A stretch of DNA of 64,000 bases from Desulforhabdus amnigena (GTDB taxonomy: Bacteria > Desulfobacterota > Syntrophobacteria > Syntrophobacterales > Syntrophobacteraceae), in assembly GCF_027925305.1 (NCBI RefSeq), contig NZ_BSDR01000001.1, positions 2,011,001 to 2,075,000 on the forward strand. Direction: 5' to 3'. The position numbers and the translations under genes are program-made. The notes below the pieces were generated by a model. The model made no database searches and was not told where the DNA came from. It saw only the letters and a program-made list of their open reading frames with translations. Positions 8,383-18,294 of the stretch are shown piece by piece. Every line of letters begins with the position of its first letter. Positions within the stretch are counted from its first letter, which is position 1.

Positions 8383-9948
8383 TTATTTCCCGCTCTCTGC
8401 GGTCCCGGCAACGGCGCTTTTGATGAACGCGGTCACATCCGCCGAGAGTTTTTCCAGGACCGGAGTTTGCGTGTAAAGCATGTGGCCTCCCTCATAGTAT
8501 CCGATGGAAATGTTCTTTTGTAATTCCGCATCCAATCCCAAATGGCTCAGGGAGTACCGGGACCCCATGTAAGGGGTGTCGAGATCATAGTATCCACATG
8601 CCGCAAACACTTTCATGCGTCTGCTTCGCGTGAGGACATTCTTGAGGGGTTCCAGAATGCTCACATACCCGCGGATGCGCGACCCCCAATCCCACTGGTC
8701 GTTCACTTCTTCGGACAAAAAGATATAGGGAAGGTCTGTTTCATACTTGAGCTCTTTTCTCACGTAGTCGTTCAAAGCCGCCACGTAAGGCCCCGTCGCC
8801 AGCGCCATGCCAGGATCGTTGAGGAAGTCCGTAGATTCCCCTTTACGGGTCAATCTGGCATCCAGCAAGCCGACGCTCAGGTTTTCATCACGGAGCAGCT
8901 CGTTCATGAAATCCGACCGATTGATTCGCAGGTTATGGTATCGAATAAAGCTTTTTTTGAGGCCGGTATATCGCTCCAGACCCTGGGCAATCTCTTCCCG
9001 CTCTTTTTCCTCGAGCGTATCACCTTGAACCAGGGCATGGAGATACTCTTTTCCCGCCCAGGCTTCGGCCCGGCTGAGAGCGTTTTGCAGATTTTCCTGA
9101 AGATCGGGGGAAAGCTTCTTGTGGTACCAGGCTGCAGCCGTATAAGAAGGCAAAAAAGTCACATAAGGCAGGTCGTTGCCGGGAGAATAGGAGAAGGCCT
9201 GAAAATCCAGGGCGAGGGAAATAAGCACCAGGCCATTGAAATCCATTCCGAAATTTTCATAAAGATAGTCTGCAAGCCCCACCGCTCTGTAGGTGCCATA
9301 ACTTTCCCCGGCAAGGAATTTGGGCGACAGCCACCGCCCGTACCGGGTCGTATAAAGCCGGATGAAGTCTCCCACCCATTGAATGTCCTCCTTGAGGCCG
9401 TAAAACTGTTTGCCCGCTTCTCCCTGAGCCGGCCGGCTGAAGCCGGTGCCGACGGGATCGATGAAGACCAGGTCCGTGGCGGGAAGCCAGGAATGGAAAT
9501 TCTCCACGACCTTATAGGGTGGAAGAAGGGGAACATTCCCATCCTCCATGACGATCCGCCTGGGACCCACCGCTCCAAGGTGCAGCCAGACGGAAGAAGA
9601 GCCGGGCCCGCCATTGAAAACGAAAGTGATGGGGCGACCGGTTCCAACGTCCTTGCCATCCACAACATAGGCAATGAAAAAGAGATTCGCCTTCACCTTC
9701 CCTGTGCTGTCGTCCTTGAGGGGCATGCGGCCGGCCGTCGCGGTATAATTGAAAATTTTTCCGTCGATTTTCAAAGAATGCCGGGTAACGGAAGGTTCTT
9801 CCCGAGCAGATTCCTTGCCGGCTTCATCCGCTGCCGCATCCTGTGCCGGAGTCGGAGCTTTCTCCTGCGCCGCTTTCCGGTCCTGGGCAAATCCTGTAGC
9901 TGCCTGCAAAAGCAGCAGAACCGCCACGAACAAAGTCCCATACCGCAT
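8383..9948 (-). CDS. Exported S10-family serine carboxypeptidase
   Basis: A 521-aa protein with a signal peptide (about residues 1-21, ending GFAQ), so it acts in the periplasm or outside. It has the S10 alpha/beta-hydrolase signatures: FNGGPGSSSVW near residue 112 (oxyanion region), the nucleophile Ser in AGESYGTYR near 214, and the catalytic His in YEGGHMLY near 489. S10 enzymes remove C-terminal residues from peptides, best at acid pH; they are common in eukaryotes and less so in bacteria. A charged Ala/Glu/Lys linker follows the signal peptide. AAAGGAGAG lies upstream of the ATG. It is convergent with the M20 gene and seems to be a single-gene unit. Confidence 0.9.
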   Translation of the reverse strand: MRYGTLFVAVLLLLQAATGFAQDRKAAQEKAPTPAQDAAADEAGKESAREEPSVTRHSLKIDGKIFNYTATAGRMPLKDDSTGKVKANLFFIAYVVDGKDVGTGRPITFVFNGGPGSSSVWLHLGAVGPRRIVMEDGNVPLLPPYKVVENFHSWLPATDLVFIDPVGTGFSRPAQGEAGKQFYGLKEDIQWVGDFIRLYTTRYGRWLSPKFLAGESYGTYRAVGLADYLYENFGMDFNGLVLISLALDFQAFSYSPGNDLPYVTFLPSYTAAAWYHKKLSPDLQENLQNALSRAEAWAGKEYLHALVQGDTLEEKEREEIAQGLERYTGLKKSFIRYHNLRINRSDFMNELLRDENLSVGLLDARLTRKGESTDFLNDPGMALATGPYVAALNDYVRKELKYETDLPYIFLSEEVNDQWDWGSRIRGYVSILEPLKNVLTRSRRMKVFAACGYYDLDTPYMGSRYSLSHLGLDAELQKNISIGYYEGGHMLYTQTPVLEKLSADVTAFIKSAVAGTAESGK

Positions 9949-9977
9949 CTGCTCGCTCTCCTTTCGATCTCAAGCGT

Positions 9978-10110
9978 GATGGCTTCGTAAAAAGTCCCGG
10001 AAGACGTTATTTCGTCATTCCGGCGAAAACCGGAATCCAGTGTTTTTGATGGCTCACAAAACTCCTGGACCCCGGTTTTCACCGGGGTGACGACTTTTTA
10101 CGAATCCATC
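9978..10110. repeat. Long inverted repeat with internal hairpins, family G (copy 2)
   Basis: Arms GATGGCTTCGTAAAAAGTC (9978-9996) and the complement ending CGAATCCATC (10092-10110) match at 18 of 19 positions. Inside are two smaller palindromes (GGCGAAAACCGGAATCC and CCCCGGTTTTCACCGGGG). It fills most of the gap between the carboxypeptidase promoter region and the end of ruvB. Confidence 0.8.
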
Positions 10111-10121
10111 AAGCGTTGCGA

Positions 10122-11141
10122 TCAGTAGATCCTCAATTGTTGGCTCGACCGAAATGCGACTCCCAAATGTTCGTAAGCCAAACGGGTGGCAAGGCGTCCA
10201 CGGGGGGTTTTGTTCAGGAATCCTTCCTGGATGAGGTAGGGTTCGTAAACATCTTCCAGGGTATCCCTTTCTTCGGAAACGGCCGCCGCCAGGGTTTCGA
10301 TTCCCACAGGCCCCCCATCGTATTTTTCGATGATCGTGCTCAGGATTTTGCGGTCCATGCGGTCGAAGCCCCTTTCGTCCACATCGAGCATCTTGAGAGC
10401 CATATCGGCCACTTCGGGTGTCACCACGCCGTCGGCCCTCACTTCGGCATAGTCCCGCACACGCCGCAGCAGGCGGTTGGCAATGCGGGGCGTCCCTCTC
10501 GAGCGCCGGGCAATTTCAAGGGCTCCCTCCTCCTCGACACGAATCCCCAAAATGCGGGCGGAACGGATGAGAATGGTCTGGAGCTCCTCCACCTTGTAAA
10601 ATTCCAGGCGAAGCAGCACTCCGAAGCGATCCCGCAGGGGCGGCGACAGCAAACCCGCGCGCGTCGTGGCTCCAACGAGGGTAAAAGGAGGCAGGTCCAG
10701 TTTGATGGTCCGCGCCGAAGGCCCCTGACCGATGATGATGTCCAGTTGGAAATCCTCCATGGCGGGATAGAGGATCTCTTCCACCACGTGGTTCAAGCGA
10801 TGGATTTCATCGATAAAGAGGACGTCTCGCGCCTCCAGGTTGGTCAGGATGGCGGCCAGGTCTCCCGGGCGTTCGATGACCGGGCCCGAAGTGCTTCGCA
10901 TGTTCACGCCCAGTTCGTTGCTGATGACCGTTGCAAGAGAAGTCTTTCCAAGACCCGGATGACCATGAAAAAGGACATGGTCCAGAGGCTGAGAACGCTG
11001 TTTGGCGGCTTCGATGAAAACCTTCAGATTTTCCTTCACCGACTTCTGGCCGATGTACTCATCCAGGCAGCGCGGGCGCAGACTGTTATCCAGCGGAAAA
11101 TCCTCTTCCTTGTGTTCGGCTTCAACCACTCGATCGGTCAT
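10122..11141 (-). CDS. ruvB: Holliday junction branch migration ATPase RuvB
   Basis: A 339-aa AAA+ ATPase that drives Holliday junction migration as hexameric rings with RuvA. Visible are [12 protein letters not shown] near the N-terminus, Walker [12 protein letters not shown] near 63, Walker [11 protein letters not shown], sensor 1 region [10 protein letters not shown], and the C-terminal winged helix with [17 protein letters not shown]. The length is typical. GGAAGAG lies upstream of the ATG. It is the last gene of the rlmE-yebC-ruvC-ruvA-ruvB row on this strand, 53 bases after ruvA. Confidence 0.98.
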   Translation of the reverse strand: MTDRVVEAEHKEEDFPLDNSLRPRCLDEYIGQKSVKENLKVFIEAAKQRSQPLDHVLFHGHPGLGKTSLATVISNELGVNMRSTSGPVIERPGDLAAILTNLEARDVLFIDEIHRLNHVVEEILYPAMEDFQLDIIIGQGPSARTIKLDLPPFTLVGATTRAGLLSPPLRDRFGVLLRLEFYKVEELQTILIRSARILGIRVEEEGALEIARRSRGTPRIANRLLRRVRDYAEVRADGVVTPEVADMALKMLDVDERGFDRMDRKILSTIIEKYDGGPVGIETLAAAVSEERDTLEDVYEPYLIQEGFLNKTPRGRLATRLAYEHLGVAFRSSQQLRIY

Positions 11142-11194
11142 TTTTATACTCTTCCAAATCCTGGATGCAGGATTTCATTGTGCGACAACCGAAG

Positions 11195-11791
11195 TCAGGC
11201 CAGTATTCTCAGAGACTCTTTCAGGAGTTTTTCCAGGGGCGGATTTTCATCGAGTCTCTCCTGGGCTTTTCGCAGGGCCTTTTCAGCTTCCGCCGCACGG
11301 TAGCCGAGATTCACGAGTGCGCTGAACGCATCGGAATAGGCGCCGGCATCGGCTGACAAAAGGGCGGGCTTGACCTCCTCGGTCACCTTGATCTTCAGCT
11401 TGTCACGGAGCTCCAACAAAATGCGCTCGGCAATTTTTTTACCCACGCCGGGAATGTTTCGCAAGCGGAGGTGATCCTGCTGAAAGACCACCTGCCTCAG
11501 TTCGTCGGCGCTGATCCCGGAAAGGATATTGATCGCAAGACGCGGTCCCACTCCGTTGACGGTGGTGAGATGCAAAAACATCTCCTTTTCCTCCCCCGTA
11601 CGGAAGCCGAAGAGCTGCAAGGCATCTTCACGAACATGGGTATGAATATTCATGGAAACGGTTTTCCCCAATTCGGGAAGATCGTAGAAAGTACTCAGGG
11701 GCACCTGCACCACATACCCCACTCCCTGTACATCGATGATGATATACTCCGGAGATTTGTATCGCAGTTTGCCTTCCAGATAACCGATCAT
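11195..11791 (-). CDS. ruvA: Holliday junction DNA helicase subunit RuvA
   Basis: A 198-aa protein with the OB-fold N-terminus MIGYLEGKLRYKSPEYIIID, two helix-hairpin-helix motifs (TTVNGVGPRLAINILSGI and RNIPGVGKKIAERILLEL) that bind the junction backbone, and a C-terminal domain (SALVNLGYRAAEAEKALR) that contacts RuvB. Its start overlaps the ruvC stop by 4 bases, so the two are translationally coupled. Confidence 0.97.
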   Translation of the reverse strand: MIGYLEGKLRYKSPEYIIIDVQGVGYVVQVPLSTFYDLPELGKTVSMNIHTHVREDALQLFGFRTGEEKEMFLHLTTVNGVGPRLAINILSGISADELRQVVFQQDHLRLRNIPGVGKKIAERILLELRDKLKIKVTEEVKPALLSADAGAYSDAFSALVNLGYRAAEAEKALRKAQERLDENPPLEKLLKESLRILA

Positions 11792-12291
11792 AGAGTCCCC
11801 GGAAGCTTCCAGCGCACCCTGGAAGCATGAGTGTTGAGGTGGCAGACGGCCACCGCAAGGGCATCCGCGGCGTTGGATTCCAGAAGCTCACGCAACCCGA
11901 AAAGATACCCGATCATCTCCCCCACCTGGTCTTTTCCCGCCTTGCCGTATCCTACAACCGCCTGCTTGATTTGAAGCGCGCTGTATTCGTAGACGGGCAG
12001 GCCGACATTGACTCCCGCCAGAATGGCGGCGCCACGGGCCTGTCCCAGGCGCAGGGCGCTCTTCACGTTCTTGGCGAAAAACACATCCTCGATGGCCATG
12101 CAATGAGGCTGAACGTCCTGGATGATCGAAGAGAGCCGATCGTAGATCACTTTCAGACGTTCCGGAAATGGGAGCTTCGGGGGGATGCGAATCGTCCCGT
12201 TCTGAACGTGACGCAGCCGGTTCCCATCGCCTTCCACGATGCCATACCCCGTGAACCGGGATCCCGGGTCGATACCGATAGCGCGAACCAT
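11788..12291 (-). CDS. ruvC: Crossover junction endodeoxyribonuclease RuvC
   Basis: A 167-aa resolvase that nicks Holliday junctions symmetrically. The catalytic acids sit in IGIDPGSRFTGYG (Asp near the N-terminus), MAIEDVFFAKN (Glu) and ESNAADALAVAVCH (the Asp of the last motif). I chose the ATG at 12289-12291; a TTG two codons upstream (12297) is possible and neither has a strong ribosome site. Overlaps ruvA by 4 bases. Confidence 0.96.
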   Translation of the reverse strand: MVRAIGIDPGSRFTGYGIVEGDGNRLRHVQNGTIRIPPKLPFPERLKVIYDRLSSIIQDVQPHCMAIEDVFFAKNVKSALRLGQARGAAILAGVNVGLPVYEYSALQIKQAVVGYGKAGKDQVGEMIGYLFGLRELLESNAADALAVAVCHLNTHASRVRWKLPGTL

Positions 12292-12329
12292 GGGCAACTT
12301 ACAGGCAAGTGCTTTGAAAAAATGGAACT

Positions 12330-13079
12330 TCAGGCAATAGCATTGAGGATCTCATCCGGAATATCAAAATTGGCATAGGCATGCTGCACGTCGTCGTTGT
12401 CTTCCAGGGCATCCATGAGCTTGAGGATCTGCATGGCCGTCTTTTCATCCGAAATGGGAACGGTTGTCTGGGGCACCATGGTGATTTCGGCCAGTTCGTA
12501 GGTCATTCCCTTTTCGTCGAAAGCCTCTTTCACGGCATTGAAGTCTTCCAGGGAAGTTACGACTTCAAACTGGCTCTCCGCATCCCTGACATCTTCTGCA
12601 CCGGCCTCCAGGGCCACTTCCATCAGTTCCTCTTCGGAAACGTTCTCCTTATTGAAGACGATGGTCCCCTTTTTGTCAAACATCCACGCCACACAACCCG
12701 CCTCACCCATGTTGCCTCCGTTACGGCTGAAAATATGCCGCACTTCACTGGCAGCACGGTTTCGGTTGTCCGTCAGGATCTCCAGAAGGATGGCCACTCC
12801 CGCGGGTCCATAGCCTTCGTAATTGATCTCCTCGTAATTGACGCCTTCCATCTCACCCGAGCCCTTCTTGATGGCCCGTTCAATGTTTTCTTTGGGCATA
12901 TTTTCCGCTTTGGCTGCAAGCACCGCCGCCCTCAGCCGCGGATTGGCTCCCGGGTCTGCTCCTCCCATACGGGCGGCAACCATGATTTCCTTGATGAGCT
13001 TGGTGAAGATCTTTCCGCGCTTGGCATCTGCGGCGCCCTTCTTGTGGCGAATGGTGCTCCATTTGGAATGTCCCGACAT
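12330..13079 (-). CDS. yebC: YebC/PmpR-family protein (TACO1-like)
   Basis: A 249-aa protein with the family N-terminus [20 protein letters not shown] and the full three-domain length. The family was first described as DNA-binding regulators of ruv and quorum genes; later work shows YebC-type proteins help ribosomes translate polyproline stretches, so the function should not be read as a transcription factor only. AAGGAGGAATCATATT gives a strong ribosome site. It lies between rlmE and ruvC, the usual neighbourhood. Contains the conserved [14 protein letters not shown] and [15 protein letters not shown] segments. Confidence 0.97.
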   Translation of the reverse strand: MSGHSKWSTIRHKKGAADAKRGKIFTKLIKEIMVAARMGGADPGANPRLRAAVLAAKAENMPKENIERAIKKGSGEMEGVNYEEINYEGYGPAGVAILLEILTDNRNRAASEVRHIFSRNGGNMGEAGCVAWMFDKKGTIVFNKENVSEEELMEVALEAGAEDVRDAESQFEVVTSLEDFNAVKEAFDEKGMTYELAEITMVPQTTVPISDEKTAMQILKLMDALEDNDDVQHAYANFDIPDEILNAIA

Positions 13080-13096
13080 AATATGATTCCTCCTTG

Positions 13097-13690
13097 TTAC
13101 GGCTTCTTAAAACGCATGGCAAGGATATAGATTTCCTTGCTCTCTTTTTTTGACGCATCCGGTTTTACCACTTTGACCCTTCCGAAATATTTCTTGACCT
13201 CCTGAAGTATCGCATGGAAGTCGGACCCCTGAAAAATTTTGGCCAGAAAATGCCCTTCCTCTTTGAGCAAAGACATGGCCAGATGGAGCGCCCGTTCAAA
13301 GAGAAGCTCCGATCGGGCGCTGTCCGCAGCTTTTATACCCGAAGTCGATGGAGCCATATCGCTCAAAACCACATCGAACGGGGCATAATCTCTTTGCAGC
13401 GCCTCCAGAAACTCCGGATCGTAAATGTCTCTTTGGAATACCACGACATGGTCTGGAAAAGAATGGCTAATTTCTTTGAGATCCACTCCCACCAGCAAGC
13501 CCTTGGGGCCCACGATCTTACTCGTGAGCTGCATCCACGAACCGGGAGCCGCACCGAGATCCAACACACGGTTTCCAGGTTTGATGATTTGGTGCTTCTT
13601 TTGAATCTCATCCAACTTGTAAACGGCCCGTGCCAGGTATTTCTCTTTTTTGGCCCGGTGGAAATAATGATCCTGAAACTTATAGGACAT
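13097..13690 (-). CDS. rlmE: 23S rRNA 2'-O-methyltransferase RlmE (FtsJ/RrmJ)
   Basis: A 197-aa SAM-dependent methyltransferase that in E. coli methylates U2552 of 23S rRNA during 50S assembly. It has the substrate lysine region ([10 protein letters not shown]), the SAM loop [25 protein letters not shown] with the second catalytic residue, and the late Lys in [11 protein letters not shown] chose the ATG at 13688-13690, seven bases after AAGGCGG; the TTG just before it is too close. It is the first gene of the cluster that continues with yebC 17 bases downstream. Confidence 0.95.
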   Translation of the reverse strand: MSYKFQDHYFHRAKKEKYLARAVYKLDEIQKKHQIIKPGNRVLDLGAAPGSWMQLTSKIVGPKGLLVGVDLKEISHSFPDHVVVFQRDIYDPEFLEALQRDYAPFDVVLSDMAPSTSGIKAADSARSELLFERALHLAMSLLKEEGHFLAKIFQGSDFHAILQEVKKYFGRVKVVKPDASKKESKEIYILAMRFKKP

Positions 13691-13731
13691 CAAGTAACCG
13701 CCTTAAAATACTTTTGTTTTTGAAAAGTACC

Positions 13732-13761
13732 CGTATAGCATAAAAAATAGAGTTTTGTAAA
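13732..13761 (-). promoter_or_regulatory. Candidate sigma-70 promoter for rlmE-yebC-ruvCAB
   Basis: On the minus strand TTTACA (13756-13761) and TATACG (13732-13737) are 18 bases apart, about 40 bases before the rlmE start. The surrounding DNA is AT-rich. The -10 box is imperfect. Confidence 0.45.
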
Positions 13762-14055
13762 CAGGACCTTCTTCGCCCCTCACCGGCCTGAAGCAATCCG
13801 CATGGGCAATCGTTTGAGAACCCGCCCGAAAAATTCATGCCGTCATTCTTTCGATGGAGAACAATCGTCCTTTGTAATTTTTCATTTAATTTCATATAAT
13901 TTATTTTATTCACAAAACAAGTCCATTCGAGGAAAATGATACGATTCTCATGGAAAACTAGCGGCTCCAACTGCCGGGCACCATAACTGCAACTATTGAG
14001 TTTTGGACTTCACGTCGAAAAACGAATGAACTTCTATAACAGGGGAGCAAATGCA
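13762..14055. other. AT-rich divergent intergenic region
   Basis: About 290 bases between the divergent rlmE and macrodomain genes. Includes a strongly AT-rich part around 13870-13920. I see no gene or repeat in it; it most likely holds the macrodomain-gene promoter, which I could not place. Confidence 0.5.
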
Positions 14056-14586
14056 ATGGAAAAGAGAGTGAACGGTAAGCAAATCAGGCTGGTTCAGGGG
14101 GATCTGACCGAACTCGCGGTGGACGCCATTGTCAATGCCGCCAATGCTCAGCTCATCTTGGGAGGAGGTGTGGCGGGGGCTATTCGCACCAAAGGGGGAC
14201 CCAGCATTCAGGAAGAGTGCAACCGCATCGGTGGTACCACTGTGGGACAAGCCGTTCTTACCACGGCTGGAAATCTCAAGGCGAGGTACGTAATCCACGC
14301 TGTGGGCCCCCGCTATGGGGAGGGAAACGAAGATGAAAAACTTCGCCGGGCAACCTTGAACAGCCTGAAGCGCGCCACGGAAAAAGGGCTCCGGTCCATC
14401 GCTTTTCCGGCAGTCAGCACAGGGATCTTCGGTTTTCCCAAGGACCGTTGCGCTCAAATCATGCTCGATACGGCGAAGAACTTCCTGGAAACCGAAAAGA
14501 CAAGTCTCGAAGAAGTGATTTTTTGTCTTTGGTCCGGGGAGGATCTGGACCTGTTCGCCAAAACACTGGACTCGATGTTGCCCTGA
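14056..14586 (+). CDS. Macrodomain protein (ADP-ribose / O-acetyl-ADP-ribose hydrolase type)
   Basis: A 176-aa single macrodomain of the MacroD/YmdB class, which binds ADP-ribose and usually removes it from proteins or deacetylates O-acetyl-ADP-ribose. The binding motifs are VDAIVNAANAQLILGGGVAG, GPSIQEEC, and the C-terminal loop FPAVSTGIFGFPKDRC. The Asn-Ala-Ala-Asn and Gly-Gly-Gly loop with following acid region fit an active hydrolase. The frame opens earlier (13996), but AGGGGAG just before ATG 14056 and the family N-terminus favour this start. It stands alone, 45 bases ahead of the PAS protein gene on the same strand. Confidence 0.9.
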   Translation: MEKRVNGKQIRLVQGDLTELAVDAIVNAANAQLILGGGVAGAIRTKGGPSIQEECNRIGGTTVGQAVLTTAGNLKARYVIHAVGPRYGEGNEDEKLRRATLNSLKRATEKGLRSIAFPAVSTGIFGFPKDRCAQIMLDTAKNFLETEKTSLEEVIFCLWSGEDLDLFAKTLDSMLP

Positions 14587-14631
14587 GTTTTCTTAATCTG
14601 AGAAATCTGCGGACAAAAAAGGTATCCTTGC

Positions 14632-16809
14632 ATGAGCATGATCCCACCATTGCGCTGGCATCCTAAAAATAAAGTCACCGCGCTGAAAATCGCCTTTGTC
14701 TACGCTTTGATGGGGGGGATGTGGATCCTTTTTTCAGACAGGCTGGTGAGCACCCTTGTCAAGGACCCGGCAATGCTCACCCGGCTGCAAACCTTCAAGG
14801 GATGGCTGTATATTGCTGTGACAACGCTTGTGCTCTATTGGCTCGTGCGCATCAGCGTCCAGTCCCACATGAAAGCTGAAGAGGCCCTGCAGGAAAGCCA
14901 ACGAACCCTTTCCAACCTTTTGAGCAACCTTCCCGGCATGGCGTATCGCTGTCGATGCGACGATCAAATGAGCATGGAATTTGTGAGCGACGGATGCAAA
15001 GCCCTGACGGGTTATTCTTCATCGGAACTCATGGACCCCGAAAAGATTTCCTACACCCGGTTGATCCATCCCGAAGACCTGATATCCGTGAGAGAAGAGA
15101 GGCGTAAAGCCATGTTGGACAGGAAACCGTTCCGCGTGGTCTACCGCATCAAGAATGCCAAGGGAGAAACACGATGGGTTTTGGAACAAGGCATGGGTAT
15201 CGTCTCCGCCGAGGGCAAAATTTCCGTCCTCGAGGGTTTTGTCAGCGACATTACCGAACGCAAACGGACGGAAAAGGCGCTGCAAAAAAGTGAAAGGAAG
15301 TTCCGCTCCCTTTTCGAAAATTCAGCCGACGCCATGCTTCTGCTGGATGGGAATGTCTTTGTGGACTGTAATCCAGCAGCAGTGAAAATGATGCACTGCG
15401 CAGACAAAGAGCAGCTCTTGTCCCTCCATCCGGCTGAACTCTCACCCGAGAGACAACCGGACGGCCGCCTTTCTTTTGACAAAGCCAACGAATTGATCGC
15501 TGAAGCCTTTAAGAAAAAAAGCCTGAGATTCCGATGGGTTCACCGCAGGGCAGATGGACAGGACTTCCCGGTGGAAGTCCTGTTGACAGTCATCCCCATA
15601 AATGACAAGCCCATGATCTACACCGTCTGGCGAGACATCACCGAACGGGTGCAAGCGGAAGAAGCCCTCAAGGAATCCGAGGAACGCTACAGGACTCTTG
15701 TGGAGAGCACTTCGGATGCCATTGTGCTGGTGGACCAAAACAGAAAAATCCTCTCGTTCAATCAGGCTTTTCTGGATCTTTTCGGGTATTCGAGGGATGA
15801 TGAAGTGGTCGGGCAACCCGCCAGCATCGTTCATCCCTCGGACGAAAGCTACCATGCCTTTGCAAAGGCAACCTATCCGATGCTTCACACCAAGGGTCCT
15901 CTGAGACTTGAATGGCAGCTCATGCGCAAGGACGGCACCCTCTTTCCTGTCGAAGGATCTTATTCGGTCATTAGAGCCTTCGACGGTTCCATCAAAGGCT
16001 ATGTCGCCATCCTGCGGGACATCACCAAACGCAAGAAAGCCGAAGAGGATCTCAAGACCTATCGCAACCACCTGGAAGAGATGGTCAATGAACGGACCCG
16101 GGACCTGGAAGCGGCCCAAAAGGCCCTGGTGCAGAAGGAGAAGCTCAAGACCCTGGGCGCCATCACTGCGGAAGTGGCCCATGAGTTCAGAAACCCTCTC
16201 GTGTCCATCGGCGGTTTCGCAAGACGCCTCCAGAAAAAGTTCCCCGATTCCCAGGAGGCCGAAATCATCCTGAAAGAAGCCCATCGCCTGGAACTTCTTC
16301 TCGAAAGAATCGACCATTACCTGAAGCCCATCCACCTTCAACCCAGAGAATGCCTTGTCAATCCCATCGTCACCGAATGCGTGGACCTCTTGTCTCCCGA
16401 ACTGGCACGTGAAAATGTACACCTGCAATTGGAACTCGACCCGGGACTGCCGCCCGCTTACGTCGACCCTGAAATCCTCTCCCAGGTTCTCATCATCATG
16501 ACCACCAACGCGGTCAAGATCATGGATAAGACAAGACCCTTAATCATCCAGACCTACGGAGCGGAAGAAAACATCTACATCGATTTCAGAAATCCCGTTC
16601 TGGGAAAAAAGATCAAGGATCCCGAGCTTCTCTTCCTCCCCTTCCAAGAATCGGGAAACAACATCGAAATGTCCCGCAGCTACCAGTTGCTGAAAGAAAT
16701 GGGTGGAGTCCTCTCCTTCACTCAGGAACCCGACTACATGGTTTTCAGCGTCTCCCTGCGCAAGGCCGGAGCTGAAGAAACCGAGGAACAGAAAAAAGGC
16801 GACAAATAA
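14632..16809 (+). CDS. Membrane PAS-PAS-PAS sensor histidine kinase-like protein with degenerate ATPase domain
   Basis: 725 aa. Two membrane helices (about 17-40 and 60-78) are followed by three PAS/PAC modules (about 90-215, 220-345, 350-475), a short coiled coil (MVNERTRDLEAAQKAL) and a HisKA domain with a proper H box, AEVAHEFRNPLVSIGGF near 517. The C-terminal region aligns with HATPase_c: an N-box remnant (QVLIIMTTNAVKIM) and an F-box-like LFLPFQ are present, but the G1 box (DxGxG) is replaced by FRNPVLGKKI and the G2 box by SGNNIEMSRSY. ATP binding therefore looks lost or greatly changed. It may serve as a receiver of phosphate or a partner of another kinase. No response regulator is adjacent. 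Confidence 0.85.
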   Translation: MSMIPPLRWHPKNKVTALKIAFVYALMGGMWILFSDRLVSTLVKDPAMLTRLQTFKGWLYIAVTTLVLYWLVRISVQSHMKAEEALQESQRTLSNLLSNLPGMAYRCRCDDQMSMEFVSDGCKALTGYSSSELMDPEKISYTRLIHPEDLISVREERRKAMLDRKPFRVVYRIKNAKGETRWVLEQGMGIVSAEGKISVLEGFVSDITERKRTEKALQKSERKFRSLFENSADAMLLLDGNVFVDCNPAAVKMMHCADKEQLLSLHPAELSPERQPDGRLSFDKANELIAEAFKKKSLRFRWVHRRADGQDFPVEVLLTVIPINDKPMIYTVWRDITERVQAEEALKESEERYRTLVESTSDAIVLVDQNRKILSFNQAFLDLFGYSRDDEVVGQPASIVHPSDESYHAFAKATYPMLHTKGPLRLEWQLMRKDGTLFPVEGSYSVIRAFDGSIKGYVAILRDITKRKKAEEDLKTYRNHLEEMVNERTRDLEAAQKALVQKEKLKTLGAITAEVAHEFRNPLVSIGGFARRLQKKFPDSQEAEIILKEAHRLELLLERIDHYLKPIHLQPRECLVNPIVTECVDLLSPELARENVHLQLELDPGLPPAYVDPEILSQVLIIMTTNAVKIMDKTRPLIIQTYGAEENIYIDFRNPVLGKKIKDPELLFLPFQESGNNIEMSRSYQLLKEMGGVLSFTQEPDYMVFSVSLRKAGAEETEEQKKGDK

Positions 16810-17006
16810 AGGTTCTTCAATAAGTTCAAAGCATCACCTCGAACCAAACGGCGGAACAACAATCCACAGATCTTCCGAACGATCCCCTTGTTCACAACTT
16901 CTTCACATTCCATGGGAAACGAATGCTTATTTTTAGTAATGACGGCAGTTGAGAGACAAAACGACTGCGGAAAGCAAAATATGCATCCACTCTGGGAGGC
17001 GTAGAG

Positions 17007-18119
17007 ATGAAATTCCTTCCCTTTGTCCTTTCTGTATTTTTCCTGGGAATCATTCTCATGGAACCAGGTTATACCAAAAATCAGGAACGTGAAAAGGAAA
17101 CCGTTATGAACGAAAAAAACAGCACAACACAAAAAGCCACATTCGCAGGCGGATGTTTCTGGTGTGTGGAAGCGGACTTTGAGAAAGTGGACGGCGTGAT
17201 CGAGGTCATATCAGGGTATGCGGGCGGACATGTGGAAAACCCGACGTATCAGCAGGTTTCGGCGGGGGGAACGGGGCATCTGGAAGCGGTTCAGGTGATT
17301 TATGATCCGGCAAAAGTCTCCTACAAAGAACTCCTCGATATTTTCTGGAAACATGTGGACCCCACCGATCCGGGCGGACAGTTCGTAGACCGGGGTTCTC
17401 AGTATCGAACCGCCATATTCTATCACGATGAAGATCAGCGACAGTTGGCTGAAGAATCGAAACGCGAATTGGAACAATCCGGACATTTCAAAAAACCCAT
17501 CGCGACGGAGATCATCAAGCTGACTCAGTTTTATGAGGCGGAAGACTACCACCAGGATTATTACAGAAAAAACCCTTTACGTTACAAACTGTACAGGTCC
17601 AATTCGGGCCGGGACCAGTTTCTAAAGACGGCCTGGAACAGCAGCGAGACAAAGACGGGAAGAGGTTCTCAAAGCTCGAAATACGAAAAACCTGGTGACG
17701 AAGTGTTGCGGAGCAAGTTGACACCCCTGCAGTATAAAGTGACCCAGCACGAGGGCACGGAGCCCCCTTTCAACAACGAGTACTGGGACAATAAAAAGGA
17801 AGGAATTTATGTGGATATCGTCTCGGGAGAACCTCTTTTCAGTTCTCTCGACAAGTACGATTCCGGAACCGGCTGGCCGAGTTTCACAAAGCCCCTGGAA
17901 CCCGGCAACATTGTGGAAAGAAAGGATCGGTCTCTTTTCATGAGCCGCACGGAAGTCCGAAGCAAATACGGGGATTCTCACCTGGGACACGTTTTTCCCG
18001 ATGGGCCGAAACCCACAGGGCAAAGATATTGTATCAATTCGGCGTCCCTCAGGTTTATTCCGCGAGAGGATTTGGAAAAGGAGGGTTACGGCGAGTACCT
18101 CGAGCTTTTTGACAAATAG
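17007..18119 (+). CDS. msrAB: Exported MsrA-MsrB fusion, peptide methionine sulfoxide reductase
   Basis: 370 aa. A signal peptide or membrane anchor ([21 protein letters not shown]) sends it to the periplasm. MsrA domain from about 45: [13 protein letters not shown] carries the catalytic Cys, with [16 protein letters not shown] and DYHQDYY. MsrB domain from about 230: [20 protein letters not shown] and catalytic Cys in [11 protein letters not shown] near 342. The two domains reduce the S and R forms of methionine sulfoxide. The MsrB part lacks the zinc-binding CxxC pairs, as in the zinc-free subclass. GGGAGG is upstream of the ATG. Likely repairs envelope proteins after oxygen or hypochlorite exposure. 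Confidence 0.94.
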   Translation: MKFLPFVLSVFFLGIILMEPGYTKNQEREKETVMNEKNSTTQKATFAGGCFWCVEADFEKVDGVIEVISGYAGGHVENPTYQQVSAGGTGHLEAVQVIYDPAKVSYKELLDIFWKHVDPTDPGGQFVDRGSQYRTAIFYHDEDQRQLAEESKRELEQSGHFKKPIATEIIKLTQFYEAEDYHQDYYRKNPLRYKLYRSNSGRDQFLKTAWNSSETKTGRGSQSSKYEKPGDEVLRSKLTPLQYKVTQHEGTEPPFNNEYWDNKKEGIYVDIVSGEPLFSSLDKYDSGTGWPSFTKPLEPGNIVERKDRSLFMSRTEVRSKYGDSHLGHVFPDGPKPTGQRYCINSASLRFIPREDLEKEGYGEYLELFDK

Positions 18120-18176
18120 CCGTGAGACGGAAATCTCCTTGATGGAGTCTTCCGACATTTAAAAACATACTCACCC

Positions 18177-18262
18177 GACATTGTCGGATTTCATCTGAAC
18201 CACGGAGACACGGGGAACACAGAGGTTTCATTTGGAATTCTTTCTCCGTGCCCTCCGTAGGG
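18177..18262. repeat. Dispersed palindromic repeat, family A (copy 2)
   Basis: Shares TTGTCGGATTTCATCTGAAC, ACGGAGACACGG and the return arm TTTCTCCGTGCCCTCCGT with the copies at 3278-3367 and 35843-35937. It lies between the convergent msrAB and topoisomerase genes, the same kind of position as copy 1. Confidence 0.75.
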
Positions 18263-18294
18263 TATCTCAACGCCGTAGAGAAACTGAAAGGATT

